A DNA stretch of 64,000 nucleotides from Sulfurovum sp. UBA12169 (lineage in GTDB: Bacteria; Campylobacterota; Campylobacteria; Campylobacterales; Sulfurovaceae): positions 375,291 to 439,290 of the forward strand of contig DLUH01000001.1 in NCBI GenBank assembly GCA_002742845.1, in the 5' to 3' direction. Position 1 is the first letter of the stretch; every line of letters starts with the position of its first letter. The notes below the pieces were generated by a model. It saw only the letters and a program-made list of their open reading frames with translations. It was not told where the DNA came from and searched no databases. Below, piece by piece: positions 1 through 9,154 of the stretch. Position numbers and translations under genes: made by a program.

Positions 1-741
1 TGTATGTTCTCTAAATTTGCAAGATGTGACTATGACGATGATAAAAAGTACTATGAAAATGTAGTCGATGTACTAAACAAAAGCGGAGTCAGGGTTGTTT
101 GGAGGGACAATAACTCGGGAGGCTCAAAGGGTGTTGCGGCGAGAATAAAAGATGCAAAATATTTTGGAGGCGATAGTTACGATGAGGTTATGCTTGAAGG
201 TTTGCAGCAAAGCATAGACGCTTCACATGAAGATACTCTTATCGTTTTGCATCAAGAGGGGAGTCACGGACCGACGTACTACAAAAGATATCCCGAGAGT
301 TTTAAAAAATTCAAACCTACCTGCGATACTCAGGATTTAGAGAAGTGCACGCAAGAAGAGATTACCAACACATATAACAACACTATACTCTATACGGATT
401 ATTTTTTAGACAAAAGCATAAAGTTTCTTAAAAATAATGAACAGATGTATGAGACATTTATGATGTATGTCTCCGATCACGGCGAGTCTCTTGGAGAAAA
501 CGGTATATATCTGCATGGATTGCCCTATATGATAGCGCCTACTTGCCAAAAACATGTGCCTGCGGTTTTGTATTTTAGTCAAAAGATGCAAAACAAAAAA
601 GAGATGCTTGAGAGTTTAAAAACACAGGAGTATTCGCATGACAATATTTTTCACACACTTTTGGGACTTTTTGGCGTATCTACAAAAGAGTATGATGAAA
701 ATTTAGATATATTTTATACTAAAAAGATATCACAAGTTTAA
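1..741 (+). CDS. EptA-type phosphoethanolamine transferase, C-terminal part
   Basis: The reading frame is already open at base 1, so the N-terminal membrane domain lies outside the window and only the periplasmic sulfatase-fold part is seen. The block HQEGSHGPTYYKRYP and the later SDHGESLGE and HGLPY motifs match the metal- and substrate-binding region of EptA/MCR-type enzymes. These move phosphoethanolamine from phosphatidylethanolamine onto lipid A phosphate at the outer face of the inner membrane, which lowers surface charge and sensitivity to cationic peptides. The next gene starts 19 bases downstream on the same strand. The ATG at base 4 is internal and not the real start. The family is clear; the exact acceptor (lipid A, or flagellar rod as in some Campylobacter) is inferred. 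Confidence 0.85.
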   Translation, partial: CMFSKFARCDYDDDKKYYENVVDVLNKSGVRVVWRDNNSGGSKGVAARIKDAKYFGGDSYDEVMLEGLQQSIDASHEDTLIVLHQEGSHGPTYYKRYPESFKKFKPTCDTQDLEKCTQEEITNTYNNTILYTDYFLDKSIKFLKNNEQMYETFMMYVSDHGESLGENGIYLHGLPYMIAPTCQKHVPAVLYFSQKMQNKKEMLESLKTQEYSHDNIFHTLLGLFGVSTKEYDENLDIFYTKKISQV

Positions 742-759
742 ATAAATTTGGAGGCATAT

Positions 760-1209
760 ATGAAGTTTTTTATTGTGTTGACCATGTCCATGATCGCTCT
801 TTTTGCTTCGGACAACGGATACTCGACAAAAGCTAACTGGCTTATGGATATCAACTCAACCGATAGCAGGTTCGAGGCAGTGCAAGAACAGTTTAGAGGA
901 TTTGATACGGCGATGATGGAAGTTGAATACAGATACAAAAGCATCAAAAAAGCCCTTGAGGGCAAAAACTATGAATTGGCTCTTTACCATTGGCAAAAGA
1001 TAAAAACGGCAATAGAAAACGGCTACATCAGAAGACCCATCAGAAAAGAGGCTAGTCAAAACTACTTCTTAAATAAAACCTTTAAGGAGTTTCAAGATTC
1101 GCTTGAGTCTAAAAATAGCGCAAAAATAGAGAAAAGATTTAGCTATGTTAAAGATTATTGCAATGCTTGTCACATGGATCAAAAAGTAGGTTTTATTGTT
1201 GTTGAGTAA
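760..1209 (+). CDS. Small periplasmic c-type cytochrome-like protein
   Basis: A protein of about 149 residues with a short hydrophobic signal sequence at residues 1-16 and a single heme-attachment motif CNACH near the C-terminus, so it is probably a monoheme c-type cytochrome exported to the periplasm. The middle is helical and charged. I chose the ATG at 760 because GGAGG lies just upstream; the in-frame ATG at 748 would put extra residues before the signal peptide. It follows the EptA-like gene closely and may be co-transcribed. The redox partner cannot be read from the sequence. Confidence 0.7.
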   Translation: MKFFIVLTMSMIALFASDNGYSTKANWLMDINSTDSRFEAVQEQFRGFDTAMMEVEYRYKSIKKALEGKNYELALYHWQKIKTAIENGYIRRPIRKEASQNYFLNKTFKEFQDSLESKNSAKIEKRFSYVKDYCNACHMDQKVGFIVVE

Positions 1210-1359
1210 TTAGACTTCTTTTCTATTTATTTCATATTGAGATCATAAAAATTTCTTCTTTTTAGCAGGAGAAACAAGATAAAATTATATGAAATATCGG
1301 ATGAGTTTAGCTTGTTCGGACTAAAATGTGACAAATTTATCAAAAAAGGTGGGGATTAA

Positions 1360-2130
1360 ATGGAACTGTTCATCATAGCATTCGCATCGTTTGCAGCCGC
1401 GCTGCTTACCTTTTTTAGCGGTTTTGGCCTAGGTACGCTTCTTATGCCTGTTATTGCTCTTTTTTTCACTCCCGCCGTTGCTATTGCTATAACCGCGGTA
1501 GTACACTTTGCAAACAATATACTGAAGTTCTTTTTGGTGGCAAAAAGTGCGGATCTAAAAACACTCATCTACTTTGGCGTGCCTGCGGTGCTCTTTGCTT
1601 TTTTTGGCGCATATCTGCTCGGACTCTTATCGAGTGTAGAGACGCTTTATGGGTATACACTTTTTGGTAAGAACTTTACCGTAACTCCCATCAAACTGAC
1701 CATCGGGGTGTTGATACTTTTTTTTGTCATGCTTGAGCTTTTGCCCTATTTTTCCAAAATCGCGCTGGATAAAAGGTGGCTTCCTTTAGGCGGAGCTCTA
1801 AGCGGTTTTTTCGGCGGGCTCTCAGGCAATCAAGGCGCTTTTAGAAGCATGTTTTTGCTCAAAGCGGGCTTGGACAAAGAAGCTTTTGTCGCAACGGGGG
1901 TCGTGCTTGCAGTGATGGTCGATAGCGCTAGGATGATTTTATACAAAGAAAGCTTTTTGGGCAGTGCGGATATTGAGTGGGGAATGGTTGCAACAGCGGC
2001 GATAGCGGCATTTATGGGAACGTTTGCAGGAAACAGGCTTCTAAAAAAGGTCTCCATAGATTTTATACGCACGGTTGTATCGGCACTGCTTATCGTTATC
2101 TCATTTGGGCTTATTAGCGGCATAATTTGA
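1360..2130 (+). CDS. Sulfite exporter TauE/SafE (TSUP) family permease
   Basis: A 256-residue integral membrane protein with about eight hydrophobic segments. The N-terminal repeat contains the glycine-rich FFSGFGLGTLLMP motif and the second half contains GALSGFFGGLSGNQGAFRS, the paired signature of the TSUP/TauE-SafE family. Members move sulfite, sulfoacetate or other organosulfur anions across the inner membrane. An SD-like AAGGTGGGG precedes the ATG. It stands alone, with a 150-base leader and a gap after it, so the substrate cannot be set from context; a sulfur anion is the family expectation. Confidence 0.85.
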   Translation: MELFIIAFASFAAALLTFFSGFGLGTLLMPVIALFFTPAVAIAITAVVHFANNILKFFLVAKSADLKTLIYFGVPAVLFAFFGAYLLGLLSSVETLYGYTLFGKNFTVTPIKLTIGVLILFFVMLELLPYFSKIALDKRWLPLGGALSGFFGGLSGNQGAFRSMFLLKAGLDKEAFVATGVVLAVMVDSARMILYKESFLGSADIEWGMVATAAIAAFMGTFAGNRLLKKVSIDFIRTVVSALLIVISFGLISGII

Positions 2131-2547
2131 TATCCTCGTTCCTGCTTTTGCATTCTTCATCTGCGATTTATGCTGTTTTGGCTCTATTTTTTTCAAACTA
2201 AAATAAAAATACCGCATAAATTATGTCAATTCAGATTTGGTTTATATCGATTCGATACCATAAATCGGACAAAAGACAAAAAGACCATCACGATAGTAAA
2301 GCCTTTTATGCTTGAAAGTCGCATAAAACGAAAAAAGCTACGACATTTCTCGCACAGTTTGGCGCTGACGATAATGAGAGCTGCCTGATCGATTGGGCTT
2401 TGTTTGTTTTGCACAATGGCAGACAAAGTAAAAATTGTCGGGAGGGTTTATCTAGAAAGCTTGACAATATGGTAACATCTGTTCGAAGCACTGAAGAGAG
2501 ATGAAATATTTTCTTTGCAGTCACAACAAACAAAAGGAAGCAGACAC
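2131..2547. other. Intergenic stretch, no confident gene
   Basis: About 417 bases between the TSUP permease and the FmdE-domain gene. Short open frames exist on both strands, for example a 66-codon leftward frame at 2226-2426 with a CEKC pair and a hydrophobic tail, but none has a convincing ribosome binding site. A TTGACA-like hexamer near 2460 could belong to the promoter of the downstream gene. I see no RNA gene or repeat here. Confidence 0.4.
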
Positions 2548-3141
2548 ATGAAATACCAGAAATTTTTTGATGAGATCGAGTCCATCGTATTGCAAGATGA
2601 GTTGGCGTGTTTTCTTGGGGTAAACGATGATGGGATATTTGAACTCTCCTACCTGGATATCGTAAAAGTAGCCGGGCACAGTTGCGCAACCGTCGGCGGA
2701 GCCTATCTCATGGCTTTGGAAGGGTTGAAAGCGCTGTACAGGGAAGAGATTCCCAAAAGAGGTGAAATCAAGGTAGAGTTGCAAAAACCGATTAACGAGG
2801 ATCATACCGGCGTGGTTGGCTTTGTGCTATCAAATATTACAGGAGCCACTACAGATTATGGCTTCGGAGGTATCCCGGGCGGCAAGTTTAACCGCCAGGA
2901 TTTGCTTTTCTACGGGGCATCCATCACTACCGATGTTCGGTTTACTCGCCTGGATACGAACATGCAGGTGGGCGTAAACTATCGGCCGGGAAAGGTGGTA
3001 AACCCCATGCAGATTCTGATGAGCGCCATCGGCCCCAACGCTACTCCGGAAGACAAGGAAAGCTTCCCTCACCGGTTTCAACAGATGGTACACACCGTAT
3101 TCCAAAACAAAAACACGGTGATTGAAGTGGTTCAATACTAA
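2548..3141 (+). CDS. FmdE-domain protein
   Basis: A soluble protein of about 197 residues. The segment at roughly residues 30-65 (ELSYLDIVKVAGHSCATVGG and following) matches the FmdE fold, with the His and Cys of GHSC corresponding to the metal-binding pair of the family. FmdE was named from the formylmethanofuran dehydrogenase operon, but bacterial members occur in non-methanogens with no assigned reaction. The start at 2548 follows AGGAAG. The gene stands alone before the efflux operon. The domain is recognisable; the biochemical role is unknown. Confidence 0.7.
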   Translation: MKYQKFFDEIESIVLQDELACFLGVNDDGIFELSYLDIVKVAGHSCATVGGAYLMALEGLKALYREEIPKRGEIKVELQKPINEDHTGVVGFVLSNITGATTDYGFGGIPGGKFNRQDLLFYGASITTDVRFTRLDTNMQVGVNYRPGKVVNPMQILMSAIGPNATPEDKESFPHRFQQMVHTVFQNKNTVIEVVQY

Positions 3142-3243
3142 ATTAACTTTCTCACGGTTTCCGCGGGAATGCATATACCCAAAATTCAAATTTGGTTCAT
3201 ACTAGTGTGATAAAATAGGTTTCATAAACCACAAAAGGCTGAT

Positions 3244-4494
3244 ATGAAAAAATTGTTGCTCTTAGCTTTGCTTACAATTGTTTCGGGAGCGCAAACCCTC
3301 ACAGTACAAGAATGCGTAGAACAAACACTGGCAAACCATCCCGATATCAAAATCTTTATGCTCAAAGTTGCACAAAGCGAAGAAAGCTACAATATTTCAC
3401 GTTCTGAATATCTGCCTCAAGTTTCGCTTTTGGGCGAATACAATCCCCAACGCACCTATGTCTTGCAGCAAGGCGGGCAATTTAGCACTATTGATGATGA
3501 CGGGTGGTCTATTGGCGCGATGCTTAAACAAAAGATCTGGGATTTTTCCAAAACTGCCTCTCAGATAGCAGCCTCCCGCATAGAACAGGAGATCACAGAA
3601 CTTTCTCTAGAGGATGCCAAAGCGGTAATGGCGTATAAAATCAAATCGCTCTATGCGCTTATGGCGCTTCAGCACGAAGCCATCAACGTTCGCCGCCAGG
3701 ACATGGAAGCCAAAAAGGCGCTCTACACACAAGCGTTGGGACTTGAAAAGCAAGGGCTTAAGACAAAGGCTGATGTAGCTCGGTTTAATGCCGCTTTCTA
3801 TCTTGCCAAAGAAAATCTCAAACTAACACAAGCCTCTTTTGACAAATCCCGCAGTACGATGGCGCTCTACACCGATACGCCCATCCAAAGAGATGTCAAA
3901 CTCGATACCCGTGCTTTCAAACACGGCGATATCAATTTAAAAAATAAATATACCCTGAAAAATCAGGCGCTTCAAAACAATTCCCAACTCAAAATGGCAT
4001 CCAAATCTATCGATAAGAGCAAAAAAATTCATGATGCCGCCAAAGCAAGCCATTATGGATCTGTCGACGCGGTTGCATCGCATACGCAAACGGACATGCT
4101 CAACCGATACGATACCAGTGTGATCGGAATAACCCTGAACGTCCCGCTGTATAGCGGCGGACGGCTTAGCGCGGAAGAACAGCGCATGCAAATCGAAACA
4201 TATGTGGCGCAAGAACAGCTTGCATCCAAAGCCATTGCTCTTGAAGAGGAACTTGAAAACCTTTTTCTTGACCTTGAAAGTTACAATGAGAGCACCAAAG
4301 CCAAAAAAGCACAGCTGATTTCTGCTAAAGAAACCCAAAAAGCGGTCAATGCCCGCTACAAAGAGGGATTGTCCACTTATGTAGAAGTGCTTGATGCTGC
4401 GGCTTTTTTACTCGAAGCGGAGCTCGGATTGCTCGAAATCAAATACAAACAATACATTGCGTTTAGTCGTATAGATTATCTTACAGGAAAATAA
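3244..4494 (+). CDS. TolC-family outer membrane efflux protein
   Basis: A 416-residue protein with a cleavable signal sequence (MKKLLLLALLTIVSGAQ) followed by two copies of the outer-membrane-factor repeat, each with long coiled-coil helices and the typical VPLYSGGRLSAEEQ motif in the second copy. It would form the trimeric channel of a tripartite exporter. It is the first gene of a four-gene block: the HlyD-like gene starts two bases after its stop, followed by the permease and the ATPase. The exported substrate is not evident. Confidence 0.9.
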   Translation: MKKLLLLALLTIVSGAQTLTVQECVEQTLANHPDIKIFMLKVAQSEESYNISRSEYLPQVSLLGEYNPQRTYVLQQGGQFSTIDDDGWSIGAMLKQKIWDFSKTASQIAASRIEQEITELSLEDAKAVMAYKIKSLYALMALQHEAINVRRQDMEAKKALYTQALGLEKQGLKTKADVARFNAAFYLAKENLKLTQASFDKSRSTMALYTDTPIQRDVKLDTRAFKHGDINLKNKYTLKNQALQNNSQLKMASKSIDKSKKIHDAAKASHYGSVDAVASHTQTDMLNRYDTSVIGITLNVPLYSGGRLSAEEQRMQIETYVAQEQLASKAIALEEELENLFLDLESYNESTKAKKAQLISAKETQKAVNARYKEGLSTYVEVLDAAAFLLEAELGLLEIKYKQYIAFSRIDYLTGK

Positions 4495-4495
4495 C

Positions 4496-5641
4496 ATGAA
4501 CATATGGATCAAATACGGTATCGCCTTTTTGCTTGTTTTAACAGGCGGAGTACTTTTTTACTTTAAAGTCTATATTCCAAAAACTACGTTCAAGACAATG
4601 TATCCCGAAGAAGGAAAAATAGAAGTGAAGGTATTTGGCATCGGAGAAATGGGAGCAAAAGATATCTATTCGGTAGATTCACAGATGGGCGGAAAGATAA
4701 TGACTCTTCTAAGCGACCAGGGACGATGGGTTAAAAAAGGAGATCTTCTAGCCATCATTGATCCTGTGGATTTGCCTCAACTCCATGAAGAGGCAAAAAT
4801 CGCCCTCAAAAAAACAAGTCAGGAATCCGAGGCGCTGCAAAAAGAATTTGACAACATTCAGGCACAAAAAAAGCTGACACTGCTCACCTATGAGCGCTAC
4901 AAAAAACTTAAAAATCAAGGATACGTCTCGCAGGCCGAGTACGATAAGGCAAAAACGGATCTTGAAAGTATTGAGGCACAAATGGCGGCAACATCAGCGC
5001 GTATCGATTCAAGCAAAAGCGAAACTGGCCGCGTGCAAAAAAATATCGAAGCTTTGAGCGAAAAACTTTCGCGCTACAACGTCTATGCGCCTGTCGATGG
5101 CTACGTCATCTCTAAAGATGCCGAAGCTGCCCAAACCCTCACCCCCTCGCAGACGATCTTTCGCATCGTCGACCCCAAAACGGTCTGGGTAAAAGCCTAT
5201 GTCGACGAACGTATCAGCGGAAAAATAAAAACAGGAAATTCTGCGCAGATTTTTTTGCGATCGCATAACGGCAAAGCACTCCCGGGCCGTGTAGTACGCA
5301 TCTCGGCCATGAGCGATGCCGTAACGCAGGAGCGGGAAATTAACATCGCGTTTGATGCGTTGCCTGTCCCGTTTTATATCAACGAGCAAGCCGAGGTTTC
5401 CATTTTAACAGAAACGATAGACAACATTCTCAAAATTCCCTTGCCTTTGTTACGGCAATACAACGGCCAAACCGGTGCCTGGATAGCCAAAGAAGATAAA
5501 GCACATTTTCAACCGTTAAAGATAGCTGTGAGAGGCGAGCATGAAGCGGGAATTACTGAAGGGCTTGAGAAGAAGAGCCGACTCATCATCCCTGACGCAC
5601 GCAAAAAACCCCTCTCGGAGGGAATGGGGATACGCCATTGA
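4496..5641 (+). CDS. HlyD/MacA-type periplasmic adaptor
   Basis: A 381-residue membrane-fusion protein. One N-terminal transmembrane segment (residues 5-23) anchors it. A split lipoyl domain flanks a long coiled-coil hairpin at roughly residues 95-190, and the second lipoyl half includes VYAPVDGYVISKDA. A beta-barrel domain follows. It would link the inner-membrane ABC permease to the TolC-like channel. Its 3' end overlaps the permease start by four bases, consistent with translational coupling. Confidence 0.88.
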   Translation: MNIWIKYGIAFLLVLTGGVLFYFKVYIPKTTFKTMYPEEGKIEVKVFGIGEMGAKDIYSVDSQMGGKIMTLLSDQGRWVKKGDLLAIIDPVDLPQLHEEAKIALKKTSQESEALQKEFDNIQAQKKLTLLTYERYKKLKNQGYVSQAEYDKAKTDLESIEAQMAATSARIDSSKSETGRVQKNIEALSEKLSRYNVYAPVDGYVISKDAEAAQTLTPSQTIFRIVDPKTVWVKAYVDERISGKIKTGNSAQIFLRSHNGKALPGRVVRISAMSDAVTQEREINIAFDALPVPFYINEQAEVSILTETIDNILKIPLPLLRQYNGQTGAWIAKEDKAHFQPLKIAVRGEHEAGITEGLEKKSRLIIPDARKKPLSEGMGIRH

Positions 5642-6786
5642 TCAACCTTGCCCAAAAAGATATCGCCCATACACTTGGAAAGTTCCTCGTTACAGCGATG
5701 GGGGTGGGTATGCTGCTGGGTATCGTGCTGATCATGATCGGCGTCTATAGAGGGATGATGGTGGATGCCGAGATATTGCTTGATGATATCAATGCCGATC
5801 TTTGGGTCGTACAGGAAGATACGCTTGGCCCCTTTGCTGAGGCATCCCGGGTACACGAAGATCTCAAAGATACGCTGCGCGCTTTTGAAGGCATAGACAA
5901 AAGCGAAGCGTTGACTTTCCAAAACCTCCAATTGCCCGGAGAAACAAAACCCGTACGGGTTACAGCGGTGGGCTTTGATGTTTTCGGAGAGATAAATCCC
6001 ATCAATCCAGAACGTCTCATAGCCGGAGAGCTCCTCACAAAAGAACATTACCAAATCGTCGTATCCGAAAAAACAGGATACAAAGTGGATGACACCTTTA
6101 AGCTCGGGCGAGATATCTATCGCGTCGTGGGGATCACGAGAGATACCGTCTCTTCCGGCGGAGACCTTCTTGTGTATATCAGCCTTAAAGACGCACAAAA
6201 CTTGCAGTTTCTCTACTCCAATGCACGTATCCGCAATGATCGCGCGCGCGGTATTTTGGAAACCAAAGAAGTAAAGATGGCCAATGCCATTGTTGCCACC
6301 GTTCGTCCGGGATACGATATCGATGATGTGGCAAACAAAATCAAACAATGGAAACACGAAAACGTCTATACCGGGAGTGAGCAAAAAGCGATTTTAACCA
6401 AAAACCTTATCGAGCGCTCCTCTAAGCAGATCGGGCTTTTTACGGCGATTTTAGTCGTGGTCTCCACGATTATCATCGCACTGATCATCTATACGATGAC
6501 GCTTGAAAAAATGAAGGAGATCTCTATCATGAAACTCATAGGCATACCCAACAGCATGATCATTAAAATGATCGTGCAGGAAACACTAATACTGGGCATA
6601 CTGGCTTTTATCTTCGGCAACATTTTTTCGCATCTCATTTCTGACAATTTTCCAAAACGAATCGTATTGGAAATCCCTGATGCCTGGACGCTCTTTGGTG
6701 TGGTTATCGTAGCATCTATACTCTCTTCCTTTATTGGGGTAGCCAAAGTCATTCATGCTGATCCTGCCGCAGCAATCGGAGGCTAA
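5638..6786 (+). CDS. FtsX/MacB-type ABC transporter permease
   Basis: A 382-residue permease with one N-terminal transmembrane helix, a large extracytoplasmic MacB-PCD-like domain (about residues 45-230) and three C-terminal transmembrane helices, the usual FtsX/MacB layout. The ATG at 5638 overlaps the end of the adaptor gene. MacB-type proteins act by mechanotransmission: ATP binding drives periplasmic movement that pushes substrate through the adaptor and TolC channel. Here the ATPase is a separate polypeptide encoded immediately downstream, as in DevBCA-like systems. Possible substrates include lipids, peptides or glycolipids. Confidence 0.85.
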   Translation: MINLAQKDIAHTLGKFLVTAMGVGMLLGIVLIMIGVYRGMMVDAEILLDDINADLWVVQEDTLGPFAEASRVHEDLKDTLRAFEGIDKSEALTFQNLQLPGETKPVRVTAVGFDVFGEINPINPERLIAGELLTKEHYQIVVSEKTGYKVDDTFKLGRDIYRVVGITRDTVSSGGDLLVYISLKDAQNLQFLYSNARIRNDRARGILETKEVKMANAIVATVRPGYDIDDVANKIKQWKHENVYTGSEQKAILTKNLIERSSKQIGLFTAILVVVSTIIIALIIYTMTLEKMKEISIMKLIGIPNSMIIKMIVQETLILGILAFIFGNIFSHLISDNFPKRIVLEIPDAWTLFGVVIVASILSSFIGVAKVIHADPAAAIGG

Positions 6787-6787
6787 C

Positions 6788-7501
6788 GTGGGTACGCAAG
6801 GTATTCGTGTTGAAAATTTGGTTAAAAAGTTTGGGCAAGGCGAAAGCCTTATCGATGTAATTGACGGGGCTTCATTTGTCGTCGAAAAAGGCGAACTGGT
6901 TGCGCTCATCGCACCCAGCGGAGCAGGAAAAACCACTCTTTTGATGATGATAGGCTGCGTGCTTGAACCTACTTCGGGCAAAATATGGCTTGGAGAAGAA
7001 GCGGTTTATAATGACCGTTGGCTGGGAAGTGACACCCGCCGCATCCGTCGTGAAAAAATCGGCTTTATCTTCCAGTCGCACTATCTGATCCCTTTTATGA
7101 ATGTGATTGAGAATGTCACGCTTCTGCCGCAAACAAACGGCGTATCCAAAGAAAAATCAGAAGCCAAAGCGATGGAACTGCTGCACTACTTGGAGATTGC
7201 CGAAAAAGCGAAATCCATGCCTTCTCAGCTTTCCGGAGGACAAAATCAGCGGGTTGCGATCGCCAGAGCACTCGCCAATGAACCCCAGATCATCTTGGCC
7301 GACGAGCCTACCGCAGCATTGGATGTGGAGCGTTCGGTCAATGTTGTCAAAATGCTTAAAAAAATAGCGCAGGAGCAAAACGTTGCCATCATCATGGTCA
7401 CGCATGACGAACGGATGCTTGCCTACTGCGATAAGATTTTAAAAATAGAGAAAAAAAAGATCGTTGTCTTGGAAGCACGCAATACTGAACATCTTATTTA
7501 G
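6788..7501 (+). CDS. ABC transporter ATP-binding protein (MacB/LolD type)
   Basis: About 238 residues with Walker A (APSGAGKTT), Q-loop, signature LSGGQNQRVAIARAL, Walker B (IILADEP) and the H-loop (MVTHD), placing it in the LolD/MacB/DevA group. I chose the GTG at 6788 because GGAGG lies seven bases upstream, immediately after the permease stop; the in-frame ATG at 6755 lies inside the permease gene and lacks an SD. It completes the tripartite exporter. Confidence 0.9.
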   Translation: MGTQGIRVENLVKKFGQGESLIDVIDGASFVVEKGELVALIAPSGAGKTTLLMMIGCVLEPTSGKIWLGEEAVYNDRWLGSDTRRIRREKIGFIFQSHYLIPFMNVIENVTLLPQTNGVSKEKSEAKAMELLHYLEIAEKAKSMPSQLSGGQNQRVAIARALANEPQIILADEPTAALDVERSVNVVKMLKKIAQEQNVAIIMVTHDERMLAYCDKILKIEKKKIVVLEARNTEHLI

Positions 7502-7667
7502 GGATATTTTCCAAAACGAGCAAATACGAAAGCTATTGTTGTATTTTAAGCTTGATTCAAAATCCAAAATTCTCATGCCATCTCACCTGAAGCTTTGCAA
7601 GAACCCATACACATTTAAGTACCAAAAAGATACAATAATTCATAATACAAAAAGAGGGGGGGTTGAG

Positions 7668-8165
7668 ATGTCGACAACAAAAGAAAATTTAGAGACCGCA
7701 TTTTGCGGCGAGAGTGAAGCTTATCAAAAATACAGTGCATTTGCCAAAAAAGCAGAAAAAGACGGATTTGCAAATATTGCAAAACTGTTTCGCACCACAG
7801 CAGAAGCTGAACGCATACATGCAGAAGCACACTTCAAAGCGATGGACAAAGTAGGTTCTACTGTAGAAAATCTTGAAGCTGCGATTGGCGGGGAGACTTA
7901 CGAGTTTGAAGATATGTATCCGCCGATGTACGAACAGGCTGTGGCCGAAAACCACAAAGCCAAAAAAATGTTCGGCTATGCACTCGAAGCCGAAAAAGTA
8001 CATGCACAGCTTTACAAAAAAGCACTTCAAGCCGCCAAAGAAGGAAGGGATTTGGACGAAGTAGCTATCTATTTGTGTCCTATATGCGGCTATATAGAGC
8101 TTGGCACTCCTACGCAAAACTGCCCTATTTGCGGCGTAAAACCGGAAGCATTTATCCAACTATAA
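7668..8165 (+). CDS. rbr: Rubrerythrin
   Basis: A 165-residue rubrerythrin. The N-terminal four-helix domain carries the diiron ligands in FCGESEAY, AEAERIHAEAH and ALEAEKVHAQ, and the C-terminal rubredoxin-like domain has two CPICG pairs (about residues 136-141 and 151-155) for one FeS4 centre. Rubrerythrins reduce hydrogen peroxide in microaerophiles and anaerobes and are common in Campylobacterota. The ATG at 7668 follows a strong G-rich SD; the longer upstream reading frame is not coding-like. Confidence 0.92.
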   Translation: MSTTKENLETAFCGESEAYQKYSAFAKKAEKDGFANIAKLFRTTAEAERIHAEAHFKAMDKVGSTVENLEAAIGGETYEFEDMYPPMYEQAVAENHKAKKMFGYALEAEKVHAQLYKKALQAAKEGRDLDEVAIYLCPICGYIELGTPTQNCPICGVKPEAFIQL

Positions 8166-8253
8166 AACTGTTTTACTCCCTATGTCTCCGCCTGTTGCGG
8201 GGCAGAATGGGAAAGAACACAATATCTAAAGAAGTGTTTGGCATAATTGCATT

Positions 8254-8565
8254 ATGCAAACAAAAATAAAACTTAAAACCAGAAAACTTATCCAAAGCCC
8301 TGCAGCTAAAAAGGCATTAACCTCACTAAAACCGGAAAGATCCCTGTGGGGATTTGCAGGAGTGATTCTTTTTTTTATTGTTCCGGAGATTATTGCTTTT
8401 ATCTGGGGGGATGACATTACAAGATTTGCCAAAGAAGAACTGATCGTAGCCACGTCAGGCATAAAACACTATTATTACGAACTGCTGGTAATGCTTTTTG
8501 AAGAGGGAGGAAGCCCGATCAACCTTCTCCTTGGTATTGTTTTGCTTGTATGGTTGTTTTTCTAA
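8254..8565 (+). CDS. Small membrane protein of unknown function
   Basis: A 103-residue protein with a basic N-terminus and two hydrophobic helices (about residues 32-50 and 88-103). It matches no family I recognise. It lies 88 bases downstream of rubrerythrin and converges on the HPP gene. A start with SD-poor context makes expression uncertain, but the charge and hydrophobicity pattern is that of a genuine protein. Confidence 0.5.
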   Translation: MQTKIKLKTRKLIQSPAAKKALTSLKPERSLWGFAGVILFFIVPEIIAFIWGDDITRFAKEELIVATSGIKHYYYELLVMLFEEGGSPINLLLGIVLLVWLFF

Positions 8566-8580
8566 AAAACTGCTTCACGC

Positions 8581-9129
8581 TCAAATCCAGTACTGGGGAT
8601 AGTGTCTTTTTTCATTGGAGGAAAGATTGTTGACCAACAGTGCCACGAGGAGCATCACCAAAGCCCCAATACCTATCGGAGCAAAAGGATAGAACCAGCC
8701 AAACTCTTGGATAAAATCGGTACCCATTACATAAATAAGCGCGGTTGCACCGCCGGGAGGATGTATGGTACGGGTGAGATGCATCGCCAGCACGGCCAGA
8801 GCCACACCAAGCGCACACAACATTTCAAGCGTAAAAATATCCCCGCACCACTTGACCAATGCCACTGCCACAAACGCAGAGATCATATGTCCGCCTATGA
8901 GGTTTCTAGGCTGCGAAAAAGGCGCTTCCGGAGCACCATAGATCAGCACTGCTGAAGCACCAAATGAACCGAGTAAAAAGATACTTTCTTCAAAAGAGAA
9001 TATTTTGCCGAACATAGCCAAAAAATAGATACCCAAAAAAGACCCCAAAGCTGACCACAATATCTTGCTTAATTTTTTTCGGGGCGGATTTTTTGTTTTC
9101 GGCCTCATTTTATTCAAATACGATTTCAT
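8581..9129 (-). CDS. HPP family integral membrane protein
   Basis: A 182-residue protein with four or five transmembrane helices and the family signature TIHPPGGATALI at about residues 121-132. HPP proteins are poorly characterised in bacteria; a plant chloroplast member has been linked to nitrite transport. The gene follows nnrS on the same strand with a 25-base gap, as the last gene of the ABC-NnrS operon. That position fits a role with nitrogen oxides, but this is inference. The start at 9129 gives a basic N-terminus before the first helix; the longer frame overlaps nnrS. Confidence 0.8.
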   Translation of the reverse strand: MKSYLNKMRPKTKNPPRKKLSKILWSALGSFLGIYFLAMFGKIFSFEESIFLLGSFGASAVLIYGAPEAPFSQPRNLIGGHMISAFVAVALVKWCGDIFTLEMLCALGVALAVLAMHLTRTIHPPGGATALIYVMGTDFIQEFGWFYPFAPIGIGALVMLLVALLVNNLSSNEKRHYPQYWI

Positions 9130-9154
9130 TGGTATCCTATAGCACTTTGTGGGA

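Noticed and set aside
2170-2426. Small frames in the gap between TauE and FmdE genes
   Set aside because: They overlap on both strands, lack SD and do not resemble proteins I recognise.
7464-7667. Upstream extension of rubrerythrin
   Set aside because: The frame is open but its sequence is unlike rubrerythrin and the G-rich SD sits before 7668.
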